The notes under the pieces were generated by a model. It made no database searches. It was not told the origin of the DNA and saw only the letters and a program-made list of their open reading frames with translations. Below, piece after piece: positions 58,394 through 64,000 of a stretch of 64,000 nucleotides of DNA (position 1 is the first letter of the stretch; the number at the start of each line of letters is the position of its first letter). Source of the DNA: Diprion similis (lineage: Eukaryota > Arthropoda > Insecta > Hymenoptera > Diprionidae); NCBI RefSeq assembly GCF_021155765.1, contig NC_060114.1, forward strand, positions 16,439,501 to 16,503,500, given 5' to 3'. The translations under genes were made by a program, and so were the position numbers.

Positions 58394-61300
58394 CTAATTA
58401 TTTTTCTTGTTGTCACCGGTAGTGTTTTTTTCCTGGCTCGAGCTGGCAGTGTCAGAATCGACTTTGTATCTCTTCAAAATCTTCTTGCCTTCCGTGCTCG
58501 AGTCGTTCAAATTTTTATCCGACATCTTGAGATCGAAGACACTCGCTTTCCTCTGCATAAGCGTAGACATTTGCTTGAGGGGTAACGGCTCTGGAGGTTT
58601 TGCAGGTTTGGGCGGATCTTTTTCGGCGACTGAACCCAACCAGTTTTTACTGCAGAATTTCGATTCGGCGACACTGTATTTCCTCTGGGAAACTATGCCA
58701 TCAGGCTTTCTATTACGAAACGAAGCTGCCTCAGGACGTTCGGCTGCAGCCTCTTCCGAGGCGGATTGCAGCCTTTCGACGGCGTTGAGAACGCCTTTTC
58801 TCGTCATAACAAAGGAAGAATCCTTCAAGTCCTTTTTGGATTCCACGGAATCACTTGGCTTTGATGTATCGCTGGCTTGCTCGAGCTTCCCAATGCTCTT
58901 CGACGAGTAGTCATCACTCCTGCTTCCAGTCGGCGAGTCCTTTTCTTCGGCTATCCGGGGCAGCTGAGTGCTGTTCTGTATTCCAACGTTCGCTATGTTT
59001 ATCGATATACCATGAGTCAGCTTGGGGTATTCCGTGGTGGTTTTTTGGTCGATCAATTTTTTCTCCACCTTTGAATCGACGCTCTCTTTTAAATGGGCGA
59101 TACTTGCCTCATTCGCAGTGTCAGTCATTGACGTCTGGGCAATTGTTACGCGTGGTATCACTTTCAGCACAGTGTTTGCCAACGGCGATATGGAAGTTTT
59201 ACTCTCTGCCGAACGAGGATGCAAGCGATCCGGACTCAGCGCCCGTCTCAACAGCGGTGATCCCGGTTCTGCCGATTTTGGCCGACCAAAACCTTTCTTC
59301 TGTCCGCTTGGTGTCGACAGAGAAACTCCTAAGTATATGTACCGCTTAGATTAATTGGATACAATTGCGTTCAAAACTGAATTGATGATATACTACCGTA
59401 GAAAGTATTCCAACAAGGTTAATAATGTCACTGATTACGAATATGAAATCAGATTTTTTAAATTAGGTATGGCACATCCAGTCAGCGACCCCGAAAGCCT
59501 CTGCATTGAGTTTTTTGACCGTATTCGATCAAATTTGAAATTTTTGTCCACCATATTGGGTCCACTAGCTTGAATTTTCAAAATCTGATCTCAGATTTGT
59601 ATTCACCGACCCCGATAATTATAGAATACTATTTTGTTATAAATGTTGACTGTGCGCACAATAATGTGTGACTTAAGGGTTAATGACTGATTCTGGGATA
59701 TTAGAACTCGTAGTTTTGAAATGTTTGCTGCGTTAAGGAAGCATTATTTCCATTGAATTGAATTCGACACTCAATTTACACCTTCAAATCTTTGTTTCAT
59801 AGCTTTTTTTCATTTCTAAACTGGAGTGAACTCGTTAGTAGTCGGCCACTCGTTTCATCTACTTTGATTTTACCTTCTGTTAAAACTAGGTGTACACTTC
59901 GGCAACCATAAAACTTCCCATTTCGCGATCACTGAGTGGCCGATTACTTACACAATCACCCTTTTATTATACATCCCCTAATTATTTTCTGGAAGTAAAG
60001 GCAATCAGTTTTACCATAAGTATGCGTAACTACAATAAGGAAATATATTTTACCTGGACTGTAGGATTGCGTCGTATTGGAACTTCCCGGTTGATGCCCA
60101 GTGGGAAAAGCCAGAGGACTCGGGCTCCTCGTTGGGCTGGCAGGGATCGGCGATGGACTGGGTGTCCTGGCCAAAGGTGAAAGGGGTATGTGACCGACGG
60201 ATTTCCTTCTGTTTGGAGAATGAATATTTTTCGCAGCAGTGTGAAGCTTGTGCTTCAGTCCATGCAGCGTACTCGGCCTCTGATAATGGGACTGATTAGC
60301 GATACTCGAAATGTTCCCTATAGGGGGGTTTGTACTGGGCGACGAAGAGCTGGGGCTTGAGCATGGGCTCGAGGTGGTCGTCGAGTGGTAAGATTCCGAA
60401 CTGGATCGATTTATCGGAGGTGAGGGACTGCAGACCGACTTGGTACAGGCGTTGAAAAACGGTGCCGATTCCTGAGGCGGTAGAGAGCGAGTAAACGACT
60501 GGAACGAACGACTCGGAGTGACCATCGACGGAGAACAGATTCCCGCAGCCATCTGTAAGTTTTTCATTTCACTAAATCGATATTATTATTACCACTTTAC
60601 GTTATTTAGACGAACAAGCTTGAAAATTAATCTGTGTGTTTATAGGTTTGCAAACAGAAAATGGAGGCAAACCTTGAACAAAAATTTTATTTTATCGATA
60701 TTATGTGTAACTGGAAAAATTGAATATTCTTTTCTATAATATGATGTATTCGTCACAGCGCCGCCATATCGAGACGATATCGGATTCTCTACCTGTCACC
60801 ATTCCAGATTGGATTTTAAAATTTGTATATCGGTTAATATTTGGCATTTAAACACAGAATTCATAAAAAAAGGAACTGTTGTAAAAGTTGAGCATAGTTG
60901 TCTCACAAAATTATCAATCAAATTCTGGAAAGTTTAAGTTTGAGGTGTTGCAAAAATCGATGGTATGGCGTTTTGATATTTGATCGATGAAACTTATTAT
61001 GGACGAATATATCGTGTATGAGTGATGATTCAACAGTACAGAATGTGAAATCAAGACAGATGGATAACGTATGATTATTGTATTTACGAGTTAATAAATA
61101 AATAAATTTTCATGAAAATCATACCATAAGTGGAGGTTTGCTGTCACTGGGAAGGATTGGTGCCGACAAAGGACAACTGATACTTAACGGCTGTAACGAT
61201 AAGAAAAAAATATAAATAAACAAATAAAATACAGAACTTAGTGGCGGTGATAAATTATCATTTTTTTTATAAACACGTAACAGTAGTCAAAATGTTTGGT

Positions 61301-64000
61301 CTTGTTCGATTATTCCTTTGTGTTTTGATCTGTTTGTTTATTGAACTTTGTTTCGTTTGTTCGCGTTAGTATAGATTGCAAACCATTCGCCGTACCTGCT
61401 GCATCTCGACACTGGCTCGTTTAGAACTGATTCTTCTAAACAGCGACGTCTTTCGTTTTTTGTCCGAATGATCGCGCTTCTGTTTTCTCTGACGGTGAAG
61501 CGATTTTTTTGCCATTTTACTCTGCGCCAACTCACGCTTTCTACCTCCGCTTTTAATGCTCGTATTTTCCAGCGGTGTACTTCGCAAAGTTACGTGGTCC
61601 CCTCCGCTCAGCATTAGCTGCAAAACTTGCGTGTGATAAAGTCCCTGAATGGCTTCGCCGTTTATGTGAGTTATCAAGTCTCCGGGTCTAAGTCCCGCCT
61701 CAAATGCTGGACTAGATTGATTGACCGCCTGTAAGAAACATAACATAACTGCTTTACGATAAACCGATTTCCTGATAGGGTGAAATTGATGATTTCTAAT
61801 GAATTTCAAGGATAGGAGAAGTTAGTTAGGTGTTGAATCAAAAAATTTATGTAGCAGTTTATAGACAGAGTGAATTGCTATCGATTGCATGGTTCGTCTT
61901 CAGTTAAAATTTAACGCATTCAAGGCAGTGTGTTTCAAACGAAATGTCACAGTTTTCAAATAAACATATTCCCAGACTTTTCCAGGAGTTGAGAAGGAAT
62001 TTTTGTTTTTCGGGATAATTCCAGGTTTTACGGATATTTAAGGAGCAGTAGACACTCTGTATTAATCTTTGAAAATGGCGATTTCACACAATTCTTGAGT
62101 CTTGAGGTCAATAATCACATATGATTTGGAGAATTCCCTAATTTACTTACCATGACCAAATGATGCATGGTGTAAAAATCGCTGTCACCATAATAAACGC
62201 GTATGGTGTGAACGGTGAAACCGAAACCGCAAGGACCCCGCCTGATAATGGTTGGAGGTTTGAGACTGGTTACCAGAGGGCTGAGTTCCCTACAGGGCGA
62301 AGTATCCCGAGAGGAGGCGGTAGACGAACCGCCAGGAGATTCGATCGGCTGAGTTAATGGTAAGTCGTCTGAAAAGGCAAAGATATTTGATAAATTTTAA
62401 TTGAGAAACGACTACTCTGCTGCCCGATAATATTTCTCATCTATTTTCAGAGAGACAGAATATACTTCAAAGTAAAAACAATGCTTACTCGTCGGTATGA
62501 CCAGAGACAGACCGCTGGTTGATGCAGATTTTATAACCGATCTGGATCTGTGTTTTGTCAAGGGTAGCAAAGGCATTGCGAACGATTCGAACGAATCTGT
62601 GCTGGAATTGTGCTTGTCATCCGATGCGTCTCTGTTAGCAGCCGCTAGATCCAATCTGTAATAAAAATGGAGGAGACTTAGATTGAATGTAAACTTTTTT
62701 CCGGGCTTAATTTTGCTATCGTAAAGTCGTGATGAAATAATATGACATAGTCTGAATCAAAAAACAGTTTCTCTACCAAAAGAAACAATTTTTCAGAAAC
62801 AAATATTTGAATTATCATGATTTGTGAATCAGGGATCGAGAAATATTGTATAGAATTGATTCAGACAGTGTCATTACATCGATGATTGCTTGCTTCGCCA
62901 GCATTAGAATTCAAATGTCAAATAAATCATAACTTTTTTCCATTCTTTCACAGACGTTGTTCTTAATTTGTGAATATGTTGAAATGCGAAGTTTTTTAGC
63001 CAGACATTGAGGTGCAAACAGGGTAAAATTGACAACAGATTCAGACTGCGTCTTCACAAGATGTTTACGCGTCGATTAAATGAATATTTAAAAACAAAGA
63101 CACGATGCCAATTAGGCTAAATAACTCACATGTGTTCGTCGTCAATGGATATACTGAACCTGGGCAGCTTGTCGCGTGTGTGTGAATGGCGTTTCCTCTG
63201 AATCTGCGGACTGACGTCATCAGATTCGGTTTGAGATGAATCTGGAGTACTCAAACTGACTGAAAGTGCATCAAGGCTGCTATTTTTAGTAGCGCTTGTT
63301 GATTGCGTGTCTCTACTGAACGTGGCAGATATCGTAGAACCAGTACTATTCGAATCAGACTTGTCTGCAGTTTTATCTGGAGACTCGTAAAACGAGTTGT
63401 TCTTAGTCTGTGACTGATTCTTATCAAGCAGCATATTCTTTTGCAGGGACTTCTGCGCTACAGAAGCGACGTTTTGCACAAAGCCAGGAGATAGTTGAGC
63501 GTCCGAGGTGTCGGACTCGCAGCGGAATAATTGCTTTCTAGAAAAGTCCAATTCGGGCTCGGACGTGTTAAACAACTGCGGCCTAGTCTGAGATATTTTG
63601 CGCGATTGCGGCGAGTATGATGAAAACGAGCCAAAGAGAGGAGAGTCGTCAGTATCGTCCGTATCATCACCTAAATCGTGATTGTAGCGGTCCATTCGAG
63701 CTGAAAAAAACAGCCAACAAGTTATTTCAAAGATCCTGAACATCGACGGTGTCAAGCCACGTCAACTTACAGTCAAAGTAACTTGTGTCCTCGTCGTTTG
63801 TTAACTGAGGAACAAACTCAGCCTTGTGTCTCAAAAGACTGTTCCAGTCGACGCCACAGAAGTACGGATGTTCCTTAACTTCGTGAGACCCCGCCGTTCC
63901 CAGGCGATCCCTAGGGCTTTGTTGCAAGAGTACAGTTATTATATCCTTTGCTTCCGGTTGTACCGGCCAGTCGTCATTATCAGGCCACTCGATATCGTCT
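58394..64000 (-). CDS. Microtubule-associated Ser/Thr kinase (MAST family), 3' part
   Basis: AGC-family kinase with a PDZ domain. This is the C-terminal part; the 5' end lies beyond position 64000. Exons on the minus strand: 63771-64000 (open at the edge), 63130-63700, 62489-62655, 62151-62368, 61396-61728, 61125-61190, 60054-60552, 58394-59328; all phases agree. Seen in order: the end of the kinase domain ([20 protein letters not shown]), the AGC tail with DTSYFD, a Ser-rich linker, the conserved [12 protein letters not shown], the PDZ domain ([16 protein letters not shown], then [19 protein letters not shown]), the [12 protein letters not shown] strand, a basic [15 protein letters not shown] segment, then Ser/Pro-rich low complexity ([19 protein letters not shown]) and a long charged tail. 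The Drosophila relative is drop out from memory. The start is outside the window. Confidence 0.93.
59430..59620. repeat. Degenerate dispersed repeat in a MAST intron
   Basis: Two similar blocks occur on the minus strand: GGGGTCG(C/G)TGA followed by AATC(T/A)GA(T/G)-type words, with CCAATATGGTGGACAAAAAT between them. The arrangement resembles partial tandem copies of an interspersed repeat found in several insects (from memory). A 72-codon ORF across it is not a gene. Confidence 0.4.

Noticed and set aside
58407-59354. Long plus-strand ORFs opposite the last MAST exon
   Set aside because: They are antisense shadows of the coding exon and have no domain or splice context of their own.

Overview
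This 64 kb window is AT-rich eukaryotic nuclear DNA from an insect. All conserved genes are split by short GT-AG introns and encode animal-type proteins. Two families (takeout/juvenile-hormone-binding, and an ITPR with arthropod-like motifs) point to an insect; Hymenoptera, perhaps a sawfly, is my best guess, but this is inference. I found no prokaryotic, viral or CRISPR feature.

Layout. 1-2452: 5' flank. 2546-26367 (+): a complete inositol 1,4,5-trisphosphate receptor gene of 45 coding exons (2773 codons plus stop); every exon phase was checked and the frame stays open. 26368-30258: sparse AT-rich DNA with one weak orphan ORF. 30259-31865 (-): a four-exon takeout/JHBP-family secreted carrier. 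31866-37493: repeat-rich, with a 2.7 kb element bounded by 45-bp perfect terminal inverted repeats (34141-36837). 37494-42206 (-): a multi-exon gene I cannot assign, with a 478-bp foldback MITE in one intron. 43330-45579 (+): a NET1/ARHGEF3-type RhoGEF, head-to-head with the unassigned gene across 1.1 kb holding a 27-base G run. 47372-49624 (-): METTL3, the m6A mRNA methyltransferase catalytic subunit. 50529-52732 (-): a CRTAP/SC65-like ER protein. 52733-58393: long AT-rich stretch with microsatellites and a small hairpin MITE. 58394-64000 (-): the 3' part of a MAST-family kinase, running off the right edge.

The genes do not form one pathway. ITPR is the ER calcium-release channel, the RhoGEF acts on Rho signalling, METTL3 on mRNA, CRTAP-like on collagen-type clients in the ER, MAST is a PDZ-containing AGC kinase, and the JHBP-like protein is extracellular. 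The most useful leads are alternative-splicing signals in ITPR (two phase-compatible cassette exons, paired donors, a GC-AG intron, a retainable last intron), the unassigned gene, and three young or structured inverted-repeat elements.
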